From: Ailurus styani
Taxonomy: Eukaryota; Chordata; Mammalia; Carnivora; Ailuridae
DNA length: 64,000 nt
Assembly: GCA_002007465.1 (NCBI GenBank)
Contig: LNAC01000679.1
Span: 125,723 to 189,722 of the forward strand
Reading direction: 5' to 3'
Below, one piece after another: positions 1-12,112 of the stretch (position 1 is its first letter; the number at the start of each line of letters is the position of its first letter). The notes under the pieces were generated by a model that saw only the letters and a program-made list of their open reading frames with translations, did not search any database and was not told where the DNA came from. The translations under genes were made by a program, and so were the position numbers.

Positions 1-595
1 CTTGTCAGCATGTTGTTACATAATCCAAATGGAGTTTTAGACCTTACAGTCATTTTCATATCATATTGATTTTACTAGAAATAATTTGAGATTCTGGAAT
101 AAAGTAAAAAAAAAAAGAAATGAAATGACATCTGCTAAATATGAGAATAGTAAATGTGCTGCATAGCTCAATCCATGGACCACCTTATATGAGAAGCTAC
201 ATTTCAGTGGGATCCTAGCTCTCTTTGCTTTGTTGATGATCCTAGACAAATTGATAGCCTGCTAAATAAAATCACCACAAAAGTATCTAATTACTGTGTT
301 TATATTGTACAATAATATAAAGTACTATTGTTTTATGAAACCTATATGCTTTATCAAATAATATTATCTTGAGTAATTAAAGTCAAGTCTTAAAGTGTAG
401 AGCTAAAAATAATTTCAGATTTGACAATATCACAACTAACAAAATACATAATTTTTAAAAATTATAAAGTTAAAAACATGCCAGAAAACGAGGAAAATGC
501 AAAACAAAAACTAGTAAAATGCTAGTAACAAATAAGATAAAAATGAGTAACTATAATATATGTGTCACATTTTTAAATATAAAGTACCTGTAAGT
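1..595. other. AT-rich non-coding stretch
   Basis: No gene, RNA gene or recognisable repeat seen. It has short A runs. Its last 11 bases (585-595) are the left target-site copy of the SINE that follows. Confidence 0.6.
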
Positions 596-774
596 GGTGC
601 CTGGGTGGCTCAGTCATTGGGCAAGTGCCTTTGGCTCAGGTGGTGATCCCAGGGTCCTCGGATCTAGCCTTGCATCTGGCTCTGTGCTCTGTGGGAAGCC
701 TGCTTCTCCCTCTCCCACTCCCCCTGCTTGTGTTCCCTCTCTTGTTGTCAGATAAATCTTAAAAAAAAAAAAAT
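596..774 (+). mobile_element. Can-SINE (tRNA-Lys-derived SINE)
   Basis: The element opens with the Can-SINE head 'gcctgggtggctcagt', which derives from a tRNA and carries the pol III A-box and, further in, B-box-like sequence. It continues through 'ggctcagg' and 'cagggtcctcgga' into a CT-rich block and ends in 'gataaatctt' plus poly-A. It is flanked by an exact 11-bp duplication, tacctgtaagt, at 585-595 and 775-785. It belongs to the older, non-'gtgggttaaagcc' type. It is non-autonomous and was moved by L1 machinery. Confidence 0.96.
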
Positions 775-877
775 TACCTGTAAGTAAAAAAGAGTTTAAA
801 ACTCAAGTTACATTAAAGAAATGCGATTAATCAAATTTGAAAAAGTTTTAATAATCAAATAAAAGCATTATATTTTC

Positions 878-1076
878 GGGAGCCTGGGTGGCTCAGTGGG
901 TTAAAGCCTCTGCTTTCGGCTCAGGTCATGATCTCAGGGTCCTGGGATCGAGGCCCGCATCGGGCTCTCTGCTCAGCAGGAAGCCTGCTTCCTCCTCTCT
1001 CTCTCTGCCTGCCTCTCTGCCTACTTGTCATCTTTCTCTCTGTGTCAAATAAATAAATAAAATCTTAAAAAAAAAA
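878..1076 (+). mobile_element. Can-SINE, young mustelid-type
   Basis: It has the diagnostic head 'gtgggttaaagcctctgc' and the CT block 'ctgcctgcctctctgcc', then an (AAAT)n and poly-A tail. The target-site duplication gcattatattttc is exact at 865-877 and 1077-1089. It faces the next SINE (1194-1373) across 117 bp. Confidence 0.97.
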
Positions 1077-1193
1077 GCATTATATTTTCTTTTATCTAAT
1101 TTTACCAATTATGAGAAAAAAACTTATTTAATATGCACATAGTATTTGTGCAACCACAATCAAACATTAATCCATTGCTAATTTCAATGAAAA

Positions 1194-1373
1194 AAATTTT
1201 TTTAAGATTTTATTTATTTGACACAGAGAGAGAGCACAAGCAGGGGGAGTGGGAGAGGGAGAAGCAGGCTTCCCGCTGAGCAGGGAGCCCAATGTGGAGG
1301 TCGATCCCAGGACCCCGGGATCATGACCTGAGCAGAAGGCAGATGCTTAATGACTGAGATACCCAGGTGCCCC
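1194..1373 (-). mobile_element. Can-SINE, reverse orientation
   Basis: This is the reverse complement of the SINE. It starts with a T-rich tail and 'aagattttatttatttgacacagagag' split over the tail, then 'gagcagggagccc' and 'gatcatgacctgag', and ends with the head 'acccaggtgcccc'. A short duplication, caatgaaaaa, is seen near 1185-1194 and at 1373-1382. Confidence 0.96.
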
Positions 1374-1589
1374 AATGAAAAATTTATTTTAATGATATTT
1401 TATTAGTTTTCTTAATATAAAATGTGTGTTTGTTGATGACAATCTAGAATATACAAGTAAGCCAAAAAGGAACAGAAAATCTAACTCATATTGCAAATAT
1501 CCAAATATTCTCAGTTAATTTTAGGGCTAATTAACCTTTCTGACACTCCCCACAAAATACGCATGTTTATTTGTAAATACCTATATTTA

Positions 1590-1745
1590 TACATAAAGAA
1601 ATACATATATGTTATATACATATATATGCACTTACATGTAGTGTATATATATACTAATATATATATGCATGTATTTATATTCATAAACAGCATATACATA
1701 TAGGCTAATATAAATGATAAGGTGTGTACATATACATTTATGTAC
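1590..1745. repeat. Degenerate TA/CATA-rich low-complexity DNA
   Basis: Interrupted runs of 'atatat', 'acatat' and 'gtatat' dominate the segment. The overlapping 70- and 78-codon frames on opposite strands are only rich in Y, I and M because of this composition. Confidence 0.85.
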
Positions 1746-2514
1746 ATTACATATTTAAATGTTGGACATTCTTGATTTTTTTTGTATTAAGCAATATTAT
1801 CATATATTTTGTCTTTGTAATTAAATATTATTCTACCACATCAATTTAATGACTTTATACTATTCCATATTAAGGATACATAGAATTAATATAATTGCTA
1901 TTTGATATAGAAAATGATACAATGTTTTAAGTTGTAATTATTTTATAGCTAAGTAAGGTTAAGCATGCTTTAAAATGATTATTAACAATGGTACTTTGAT
2001 GAATGTCTTCTTCTTGTCCCCTTTTCTTCCATAATTGTTGATTTGTAAGAACTCTATATTAGGGAAGTAATTTTCTTTTCCAAAAAAGTATTTGGCAGTG
2101 TTATGCCAGATTTGTTATTTTTTGTTTTGTTTTGTGATTTCTCTTTTCATGTTGCTGTTGTTTTACTTGTAGCAAAATCCGTGAAATCACAAGCTTTCTT
2201 CTTTACTTGTCTGGATTTAGAAAATTCTTTTATACAAAAGACTATGCAGATTACTGCTTTTGTTTTCTTATAAGACATTTTGATTTCATTTACTATGTTT
2301 AAATAATGTAATTAGTTTCGCATTATTAGTGTAAGGGATGTAATAGCTATTTTTTTCTATTGTTTTATCAAAATGTTATATCAAATTTGCATAACTTTTA
2401 TAATACAACTTGGCAATATTAAAAATTAACAGTTTTATAACCTTTGTTATAATAATTTATCTCAAGGAAAAATATTCTAAGCAGGGAAAAAGCTTGAGAG
2501 TGATATAATGACAG
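1746..2514. other. AT-rich stretch, no gene seen
   Basis: No coding potential or repeat that I can name. It is mostly A and T with short T runs. Confidence 0.55.
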
Positions 2515-2665
2515 TTGCTTAAATTACTAAGGTCTATTATATGTCAACAACTGTATTAAGGATATGATCTTCTGTAATTGCTAGCTGAGGAAGCAAGCTG
2601 TGTTATACCCATTTTGCAGATGAAGAAATTAAGGATCCAGAGGTTAAGCAGCTTTAATGATAGTA
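2515..2665 (-). repeat. MIR SINE remnant
   Basis: The segment from 'ttactaaggtctattatatgt' (cf. MIR 'cctactatgtgcc') to 'cccattttgcagatgaag' followed by 'aggttaagcagc' follows the antisense MIR consensus through its conserved core. It is an old, diverged copy. Confidence 0.75.
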
Positions 2666-2738
2666 ATCTATAATATTTATACTATGCTTACAACTATTAT
2701 TTCTGGGCATATCAGATCATTGTAGGCTTAAAATCAAG

Positions 2739-2868
2739 CCAGGAAGAAGACAGAGGAGGAGAATAGAGAGAAGACAGAACAGGGAGGGAAAGGAGGGAGG
2801 CGAGAGTGCGAGGAAAGAGGGACTGAATAAGGAAGAAAAGGAGAGAGGAAAGAAAGGGAAGGGAGCAA
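2739..2868. repeat. GA-rich low-complexity tract
   Basis: About 130 bp are almost purely purine (gga, gaa and gag units) on the + strand. The 118-codon minus-strand frame here is rich in L, S and P because of this composition and is not a credible gene. Confidence 0.85.
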
Positions 2869-4150
2869 ATAGTATAGGAAAAATTACCCAAACCAGGAAT
2901 TATACAATGGGTATAATGCAGTAACAATAGGGGGGCAAAAATTATAATCTTTTTAAAAATTATACTACGAGGGCGTGTCATTACCACCTTTAAAGTGTTA
3001 TGAAGTGTTATTGTCTCTTTATAGTAATAAGTAAAAGAAAAGACCCTCCATAATCCCTTTATTTCCAAGTTAGCTAACAGATAGCTTTTTAAAAACCTTT
3101 CTTTTTAAAAAGAATTCTTTTAACCTTCCTTTGTATCTTGCCCCAGCTCTGTTGTGATTCTTCCAGACAGTCTGAAGGGCAGCTGGAGCAAGAGGAGTTT
3201 CTAGACAGTACAATGAGTTCCGTTGGGCCTGGCACATTCAGTGTGGTTTTTTTTCTTTTTTTCTTAACACCTGGGTGCCAATTTTGTACGTACTTCCCTG
3301 ATGTGCCTTACATAATGGCTGGGCTAAGGGAAAGAACACCACTGCTGCCACCCGTCTGTGTGTTCTGGCAATGTGCAGTGGCTCATGGTCCTCTATCGGA
3401 GGGCATGCTGGGCTGCCACACAAGCAGGCGGCTAAGGAGATTGGGAGGTCTGAGGCTTACCGTTGCAACTCATAGCTTGCCTCCAAAAGAAAGGATAATG
3501 CTGCTTTAAAATTAGGGATGTGTATGCAGCACACAATAGAGAATGAACCAATTACGGGGTGCTTCAGTTCATTATAATTGAACTAAGTGTGGTTTAGAGC
3601 TGAAATTACCTTGGTAATTTTATCTCCTTTCTTTACCTCAGTAGCTCCCCCATCTTGGCTCCAATAAAATTCCATGCTAGTTCCATAATGACACAAATCC
3701 CACTGTACTCTGCTTACTGGTTCTTTGCCAAACACTCCCTTCCCCCAGGCTTGCTTGCCTCCAGGAGAACCTTGATCACTGACTTTTTTATTATATATTT
3801 TTTAGCTCTCAGAAACTGAAACAGTCTAGTGCATAATACATCCTCAATAAATACACATTAGTTAAAATAATTTGTATGTGACTTCTTGGAGTGTTTTTTT
3901 TAATTTTATTGGGGCTGATAGGGGGTGATAGCCTAAATAAGGTTATAAACAAATACACTCGAATGCAAGTAATCGTTATATCTTAAAGCTAGTGGCCCCA
4001 TAGAAATTAGATAGCACATAACTGAAAATAGAAGATCTAATTAGAGATTTTTTTCCTCCAATTTCCTCAGCTTGTGAAACCCCCTTTAAAATTACTTATT
4101 TTCTGATATTTTCTTTAATTTGTTAAAATAAAATAATATTAACCCCTCTT
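2869..4150. other. Unassigned, with a GC-richer patch at 3138-3520
   Basis: No gene recognised. A 123-codon open frame runs 3138-3509 in a patch with clearly more G and C than its flanks. Its product has no motif that I know. Around 3810-3870 'gtgcataatacatcctcaataaatac' (shown in two parts: 'gtgcataatacatc', 'ctcaataaatac') resembles a worn L2 or MIR 3' end. Confidence 0.4.
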
Positions 4151-4343
4151 GGGGTACCTGGGTGGCTCAGTCATTAAGTGTCTGCCTTTGGCTCAGGTCA
4201 TGATCCCAGGGTCCTGGGATTGAGTCCTGCGTCGGGCTCCCTCCTCAGTGGGAAGCCTGCTTCTCCCTCTCACCCTGTTTGTATTCCCTCTCTCACTGTC
4301 TCTCTCTCTCTCTCTGAAATAAATAAATAAAATCTTTAAAAAA
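4151..4343 (+). mobile_element. Can-SINE
   Basis: Complete copy from 'ggggtacctgggtggctcag' through a (CT)n block to 'aaataaataaaatcttt' and poly-A. The 16-bp target-site duplication aatattaacccctctt is exact at 4135-4150 and 4344-4359. Confidence 0.97.
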
Positions 4344-4909
4344 AATATTAACCCCTCTTCACCACCAAAGCCAATTGTGGAAGAAAAGACCAAAAAATGC
4401 TATTTAAGGGAAAAAGATTTCTGCTGCTTTCCACAGTTGAGTTCTTCTTTATTAAGATTTACTGAACTTTGTGATGATCAACACACAATTATTTTGTTCT
4501 TCAATTTCAGTATACCTTTTTTGTTTCCAAAATTATATCTTAGCTACGATCTATATCTTAATGATATTAGTGATCTAATCTTATATTATTTTTAAGAATA
4601 TCCTATATAATATTGGAGTTAAACCACCAGAGATATATTTTTTTTTATTGCTAATGCTACAACTGGATATGTTTGCTTTGATGCATATGTTTACCAAGTT
4701 AGGTAGTACTCAGTGCTCTGTCAAGGAAAAATCCTTTCCCACTACAGTATTTTCTCTAAAGGCCAGAGTAGTCATGGATAGATTAATTCAGTAAACCCCC
4801 CCTCCAAAATTATTAAATCATAAAATTCATTCTAAGTAGGGAAATTAAAGTGGCTTCAAGTTACATAGTTTTCCTATAAGAAATACTTTCAGTCAGCTTT
4901 CTCTCATTT

Positions 4910-6400
4910 CTGTGTTTGAGAGCATACTGAGCAGCTTGTGTAGGGAAATTACTAGATAGTGGGTTACAAAGATGAAAGACATGTTCTCTCTTTTAAGGAA
5001 ATTTACAGTCCAGTAAGAAAGACTAAGTAATACAAGATCATATGCTAAGTATTGTAATACAAGGCAAGTATTTACCGTGGTGTTGGAGGATCCATGGGGA
5101 AGGTTCTTCCAAGACTAAGGGAGAAGTGGCTAAATCTTGAAAGTGTTAAAGGATTTAATTAGGTATAAAGGAGGGATAGAATAATTATAAAGAAAGGAAG
5201 CAGAATGGCAGCTAGACAGGCCTGAGAGAACAGAGCACATTTGAAGAAACTGTAGTGAGGATTCTGTAGAGATAAAGAGGATCCAAATCAAGAACAATCT
5301 TGCACTTAAGCAGAACTTTAACTTGTATGCACAAAGATTCATCAAATAATTAAGTAGGGGAGTGACTTTTTTTATAGTGATTATGACATATAAAGCAAGA
5401 AGTACTGAGACATAACGACAGCCTCGTGTAAGGCAGCAGAAAAACCTAACAGCGTGCCTGGCATACAGTAATTGAATATAAACCACCCTATGAATGAGTG
5501 TTTGAGAGGTCAAGATAGAGAAAGAGAGAAATATTAAAAAGAAATGTAGAAATTAGAAATATAGATTTGATAGCCTTAAGTCTTTGGATATGGGGGCTGA
5601 CTTCCAATTTTCTTGTTTGTATACTAATGGTTATTAAAGTGTATTTTATTTAACTTAAGTGGACAAGCTAGTAGAGGAACAGAAATGCAGAGGTAGGTGA
5701 TGTCAGTATTATGCTTATTGAACATGAGGCATCTTTTTTACATACAGGAAGCTGATTATATGGATTTCAGAACAAAAAGGACTGCAAGATACTGCAGACT
5801 TGGGAGAAACCTGCATTTAGGAGGCAGGTATTTGAAAGCCTGGATATTAACAGCACTGTCCAGGCTGAGAGGTTAGTACGAGGAAAGAACCTAGTAGAGA
5901 AAGCTTAGTTAAAACAATATTTAAGTGGATGAAGGAGGGCATGTCTGTAAAAACACCCCTTTTCTCATTAAAAAGAACAATCGGAGAACTATGAGTAAAA
6001 CCATGGGAGAATCATGTTGAGAAAACAAGAAGAGAAATCCCATAAGGAAGGAAATAATTTAAAATGTCACATGCCTGAGAATATTAAGTTGAGTTTAATT
6101 CAGCAATTCCCTATCAGGGGTCTTGAAAAAGGAATAGAGGTCCCTTATTCATAGGACTAGAAGGAAGAAAGCAAGAATGAGTGTTTGCACAGAACTGTGC
6201 ATATGAGAGGGTTAGTAAAGGGCAGAGAAATTAGTTCAGAATTCCATTTTCTGTTTGAGGTAGGAGATAAACTGGTGTGAGAGGTGGAGGGAGAGACCGA
6301 AGTTAGGTACAGGCATAGGGTAAAGTTGGATATCATAGACTGAGGTGACCAGGGACACGTGAAGGAAGCTCTCATTGCTCCAAAAGACTCAGACCTTATT
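4910..6400 (-). repeat. L2 LINE remnant (antisense)
   Basis: The first 600 bp follow the reverse complement of the L2 3' region: 'gaaatttacagtccagtaag', 'gtggctaaatcttgaaagtg', 'ggcagctagacaggcctgag' and 'gagtgacttttt' occur in the expected order. Beyond about 5540 the match is patchy (for example 'aaaaccatgggagaatcatg' near 6000), so the right boundary is uncertain. All frames are broken. The 127-codon minus-strand frame at 5130-5513 is a relic within it. Confidence 0.6.
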
Positions 6401-9400
6401 GGAGACAAATACGTGTTAAAAGGTCACTCAAAAGGATCAAAAGTGTTATATGCCCCATGAATGACAAATGGCTTTTTTCCTGAGTACTGATTTTTAAAAA
6501 TGACCTGGGGAGTGTCCAGGTCTGTCCCAGAAATCCGGTACAAACTTGATTTTCTAGGCTGAAATCCACTGATCACAGTTTGATTAAGTAGTTTGGAGAT
6601 ATAAGGACCTGTTTTCAAATATAGATAAAGTACCACATGCATTTGTTTAGAAAACAGCACTCCCTGGGATTTTTAAGATAATGCAATGTAAGATCAGTTG
6701 GTTACTTCTCCCTTTTCCAAGAGAGCAGGGTGCAGTTTGTTCATACTTCTCCTAGTAGTCCTTTGCATTATCTACTATATTGCTTTGCAATTAAATATTT
6801 ACTAAATAAATGAATGGTTGCAATTATCAACTTGCTGTGAAATAAAATAATTAACATTTTCTAGGATGCAATAAAACAAAAATTAGGTTGACTAAAATTT
6901 GATTTACATTGTCTTAGCTGCTTCCATAAGTTGGCACTTTCTAAGACCTGAGTATGAATGAAAATTTAGAGACTGAAAAATGTAAGCATGTGTGAAAATA
7001 GTTAGTAAATATGCCCATAAGCATCTGTAATTTGGCAAAGTCCCATATTTATTCACCACTCTTCTCCAAATCCAGAAACTGGAATGATCAAATTTTGAGC
7101 CATCCAATGTCAGAAGGTTTTATGGAGCATTCTAACTAGTTCCTCATGCACTCTCATGACCTAAGAGTGATATTGGACAAGATTAGAACTATTTTAGAAC
7201 TTTTCTAAGTGTGTCAGAATAAATGCGTCTTTTTACTTGCATTGAAAAGTGGGGTGGGAAAAATTAAGTTGTGGTCGAGAAAAATCTCTTGCTCCAGTAG
7301 TGGAATGAGGTTTGGAGACCTTAGAGTCTCAGTGACTTATGTATTCTCCATTCTAATATGTCTTGCCTAATCAGCTAGAACCCCTGTACACACTCGAAGG
7401 CTAGCAATTTGTAGTATTTACTTGTCATGGGACCGTGTCTAAGAATGGTCTCAGAACAAGTTGTAGAGTATTATCTCCAATTTGGAAATAATACATAGGA
7501 TAAAAAGCTTAAAAGGCTATAGTTTAAATTTTAAGCTATTTGATAATTCATGAACTCTTTTGAATGAAGGATTTTCATGCAGTTGTTTTTATTACATACC
7601 AAAAAGAACATTTGGGGAATAAGAAAAACAAGGAATGAAATCTTAACTTTTCCTTTCACCCACTTTTACATTTTTCCAGATACACTATAGAACTATGTAG
7701 GAAATTAAATTATACAGAAAATTTAAGGTTCTATGAAAGCTTCTTAAAGTGATTTTTTATATAATGAAATCTAGATATGCCTATTTTTGTGTATATCTCT
7801 TTACACACACAAAAAGCACATAAATGTCTCTAAAGTATTTAACTCCAAATGGCATTTAGTACAACTTGTATCTCAAGAAAGCAGGACTAAAACTTCACAT
7901 TTTTCCTTTACAAAATTTAAGTTATAAGCAGAAAGAAGTACATTTAATTCAGTGTACTAAAATCAACTCTGTCTTTGTTAAAATTCAAAAGATAATTCAT
8001 CTTAGAGTCTGGTTTTAAGTATGGAACCTGGGTTATGTGAGAGTTGATAAGCATAAGACAATTAGGTGAAAAAATTTTTATTTGTACACAGATAGATGCA
8101 CAATCACATTTCATCTCATGAAAGGGAAAGGCTGTGTGATGTCCTAGAATCCACATCTGATACAAGATATATTCAAAGTTGAGTTAGTAAGTTTTGGGTA
8201 GGGTTAAAGGCAACCAAAAAGGCATGTGGAAATGCTCTGGACCTTGCTACAGTGAGAGCATTTTCCTTCCCTAGCCTTAAAGTGGCAAGGGAGGGGACAG
8301 TTCCTGGCTTTGTAGTTTTTAATGGAAGCAGAGAGCTCCCGAATAAACATTGTGGCACTTAGAGCAGAATGCAGCCACTGCTAACTTGAAGCCCCATGAA
8401 TGAACACATAGGAAAAATATTCTGTATTCACTGTCCCAGCTTCAACTCTTCTATCTATACCTTACATTGACTTAACCCAACTGGAGATGGGCTAGAGAGT
8501 CGTCAGTGATAAAATTCTTGAGGATGAACTTCTGTGCCATGGAATGAGCATGACTAAATGAGGTCAAGTGGATCTCAAGTGGCAGATGAGAATACCTAGC
8601 TCTGAAATGGACTGAGATCATGTCCATCTTTATTATAATTTTCTTCTCCCTTTCCAAACCAATGCCTAAACCATCTCAGTACTGTATATATTTGTTGAAT
8701 ATATAAATGTCTAGAAAACTACTTTCCTAAGTCATAATTGCTTGGGTATACCTGGAAGAAAGTTCCAGTTGTTAAATGAGTTATCCACAAACTAGCTTCA
8801 ATTACTAGGTATTTAGACTCAATTTTTTTATTGTTCTTTCTGCAATATTACCTTAAAACGACCTGCTGGCTGTTACTCATTTTATTCCATTTAGAATGGT
8901 ATCATAATAACATTAATCCTTTTTATCTTTTTGAATGGCTCCCTTTTGGAAGGCTTACTTATTGTTTTAGTATGCTTCCATTTTGCTTTGGGGAAGGTTC
9001 AGATTTCCTTAATTTGATAAAATTACTTTCCACCTGTTTCATCATGAGATTGAATATATTATTCTTTGTTATCTTAAATCTACTCATTTTATAGATCCTT
9101 AATCCTTTATGCACATAATTTATATTATTACATTCTATTACTCAAATTTCTTTCTCTTCTAAAGATACATATGATACAATATTGTACAAGATACAATAAT
9201 TGAAGTGTTTCTGTTATACATTTGTGTCCATCATTGATTGAAACGAGACTGAACATGTGATAATGTGTTATGAGCGTTACCTGCTGTTTTTAGAAAAAAA
9301 TGAGATGAAAAAGAAAATAAGTGGTTAATTCGAGTCTTCTTAACAAACTAAAGACCTACTAGAACAGTATGAGAACTTACTGTGGGGAAATTATTCTTAA

Positions 9401-9914
9401 TGAAAATTAACGCTACCACTTCCACACTTAACCTTCTGAACCCTAGAGTCAATTTAATTTTCTGGCTGAATTCAAAGTGGATTGAAAACTTGCCTAACCC
9501 TACAGAATGTTGTAATTTAATGGAATGTTTGTGCTCTAAAAGAAGGTTGCTCTTAACCTGAGCTTTGTAGATCCCTCATGGTCTCTGGGATGAGATCTAA
9601 TGGGTTTGAACATCCTATTGAAATTGTATCAATATTTTGCATATGCTTATGCACATACATACATATTCTTAAATGGGTACCTGTCCTGGCCAAGGTTAAG
9701 AACTTCTTTCACAGGTACCTTAGTGAGATAATCTGGTCCAAACTGTATATTTCACCTATGAGAAAAAGGAGGTTTCTGTATCAGTAAAGTTCCTTAGCCA
9801 ATATCTGGCATAACCATGACAGGAAACTGATTTTCATGTTTCCTGTCTGAATGCTTTTTGTTAACTTTGCAACTGTGGTCTAGGTTTATTAAAAACAAAA
9901 CCGTGTGAGCATCC
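6401..9914. other. Long stretch with no recognised feature
   Basis: About 3.5 kb without any gene or repeat that I can name. The open frames are 61-87 codons and look random. It is AT-rich throughout, with a slightly GC-richer patch near 8200-8340. Confidence 0.5.
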
Positions 9915-10420
9915 ATTCAGTTCATTTACTTCTTCACTCACTGATTTGGTAAAACAAAAACAAAAAACTTTAATGGTTTACTATGTACACATCTAAGTCA
10001 AACATACAGTCTAGTGAATTAAAAAAGTCTCTGATCTCAATTTAAAATCCTGTGAGACAGTATAAAATAAATAAGTAAAATACATGCATAATGTAAAGGT
10101 TTTGATAATTTTGATAGGAAAATACACAAATACTAATATTGAAGAAAAACAGGGTAATGTATTTTGAGGAGATGGACAGAAAGGGCCTAAGAAAGAGGCA
10201 TGTAAGCCCAACTGTGAGGTATGAGAAGGAACAGCCAGGTTACAAATGAAAGAAAAGTTTTCTAAAAATGAAAACAAAAGTAGCAGTCTATGAGGACAGA
10301 GGTTTTCCTGGATGTTTGAAGAACTGAACTGGAGCCTTAGTTCAGTGAGTGTGGCAGGAAAGGAGAGAGTGAAACACCTCCCAGATGCAGACAGGCAGGT
10401 GACCCATTGCGGGCTCTGGA
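9915..10420 (-). repeat. L2 LINE remnant (antisense)
   Basis: It begins like the antisense L2 3' tail ('cattcagttcatttacttc', then 'catacagtctagtgaatt') and continues with 'tgtgagacagtataaaataa' and 'acaggttacaaatg'-like blocks of the L2 3' coding end. The 138-codon minus-strand frame at 10011-10427 lies in this decayed LINE and is not a separate gene. Confidence 0.6.
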
Positions 10421-10440
10421 CAAGCACTTCCTATTTTCTA

Positions 10441-11297
10441 GAACATTGCCACTGATTTTACACTTCTGAGTCAAGCATTTCTCATGGCAAGCCTTTTGAA
10501 TTAGGTGTGGCAGTCCTCGTTTTAGAAGTGTGTGAACAGAAGCCTGTTGAAAGTCATACCTTTAATAAGTGACGGGAACACTCAAAACCACTTTTTGAAT
10601 CCAATAATGCCTTCACACTTGAGGGCCCTACACAGTGCTAAAGTACAGTGGTCTTATTTGCTTATATTTTGCTCTAGGAGTGGATTTCTAAAATATGTGT
10701 CAAAGGACAATTATACATACATGCGTTGGGGGAAGTGTATTATGATTAGGGATCAAGAATATTTTTTTCTATTTCTCACTTTTTCATTCCTTTGTCTTTT
10801 CTCTGACTATGGAAGTGCACTGGCCTTTTGAATATTCATTAATAAATTCATCTTAAGTGAAACTTGCCATATCACAGTGACCTGAAAAAGTTTAATTGCT
10901 CCCCATAGAGCATGAATTTTCAAGCAGCAATTTTCTGGATAGATTTAGCCAAATATATATTAAAAGACTTCACAGTCAGGATAAGAACATAAATTTGTAT
11001 TTGCAGTGTACTTTAAAGATAGAACATTTCTTGTTAAATTTATATTTTTGTCCTCATTGGTGAAATCTACTAGAAAGAAAATAAAAAACGCAGAAGTTAT
11101 TAAAGTAGTTCAGCATCAAGATCACAGCCAAATCTAAGACCATACTTTATAGTTGAGAAAGCTAACCCTGTGTCTTTAATGTCTCATGGAACTTTTGATT
11201 CAGTACCAAAAGGCAATGGTAAAATCTAAAGAATTGCATCAAGGATCTTACTGGTTTTTCATGTATAATATAGAACAATTATTTAAAAGAAAGTGGT
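10441..11297. other. No recognised feature
   Basis: No gene or nameable repeat. A 99-codon plus-strand frame at 10532-10831 has no recognisable domain and ends in phenylalanine- and leucine-rich sequence encoded by T-rich DNA. Confidence 0.5.
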
Positions 11298-11472
11298 GGG
11301 AGTGCCTGGGTGGCTCAGTTGGTTAAGCATCTGCCTTTGGCTTGGGTCATGATGCCAGAATCCTGGGATGGCGCTCCCTGCTCAGCGGGAGTCTGCTTCT
11401 CCCTCTCCCTACTGGCCCCGCTGCTTGTGCTCGCTCTCTGTGTCAGATTAATTATTAATTAAATAAAATAAA
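11298..11472 (+). mobile_element. Can-SINE, diverged
   Basis: Head 'agtgcctgggtggctcagtt', body 'gcctttggcttgggtcatga', tail 'taaataaaataaaa'. Flanks 'aaagaaagtggt' and 'aaaaggtagttgt' look like an eroded target duplication, consistent with an older insertion. Confidence 0.94.
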
Positions 11473-11584
11473 AGGTAGTTGTGTCTATTTTTCCTTAAGT
11501 CCTAAGACTTCCTTGCTGGATGGTCTCTGAAACTTGAAATTATGAAGAACATGACAGCTCTTAACAGAAATGCCTAAATTAGGC

Positions 11585-11770
11585 AGTATAGTAGAAAACA
11601 AAGCATAGGATTTACTGGAGAAAGATTTCAGTCTGGGTCTGTCTTCTGCTTCTAAACTTCTGTGTGATCTTGAGCATCTCTCAATCTCTGTGGCTATAAT
11701 GTCCTCCTCTGTAAAAGGAGTGAGTTGGTCCAGGCCAATGATCTTATCTTCTAGAGGAAACAGAACCTTC
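11585..11770 (+). repeat. MIR SINE remnant
   Basis: The order 'gcagtatagtagaaaac', 'cagtctgggtctg', 'ctgtgtgatcttgagca', 'cctctgtaaaagga' follows the sense MIR consensus from its tRNA-like head through the core. Confidence 0.8.
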
Positions 11771-11789
11771 CTATATGTCAAGAGGTTGA

Positions 11790-12112
11790 TTCCAGGAAAT
11801 TAAGTTAGAAGATGGGGAGGCTGGCTAGGCAGACCACTGAGAAAGGCTGAAATGCCTGGCAGGAGCCAAAGCTGCAATCCATAGGCAGAATTCCTCCTTC
11901 TTCAGAACTCCAGTTCTGCTCTCAAGGTCTTTCAACAGGTTGAACTGGGCCCCCTTGCTCATCCTGGATAAGCTCTTTTACTTCAAGTCAGCTGATGACT
12001 GACATTAATTACACTACAGAATATCTTCATGGCAACATCTGGGTTATGGATTGAAGAACTGGGAACGATAGCCTAGCCAAGTTAACACATAAAATTGGGC
12101 ACCACCATGATC
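11790..12112 (+). repeat. Ancient LTR-like interspersed repeat, family not named
   Basis: Reads like an old eutherian repeat: 'ggctggctaggcagacc', 'cagaattcctccttcttcag', 'tcaacaggttgaactgggc', 'tcagctgatgactgacatta', ending 'gccaagttaacacataaaat'. The same end motif recurs in the element at 45436-45934, which supports a related origin. I do not recall the family name with certainty. Confidence 0.55.

Noticed and set aside
596..774. tRNA-like heads (A and B box) at SINE starts as possible tRNA genes
   Set aside because: They are SINE heads derived from tRNA-Lys: no complete cloverleaf, attached SINE body and poly-A tail, and target duplications.
1491..1747. Tyrosine/isoleucine-rich frames on both strands
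   Set aside because: Produced by degenerate TA/CATA repeats.
2739..3068. 118-codon minus-strand frame with L/S/P-rich tail
   Set aside because: Runs through the GA-rich tract; composition explains it.
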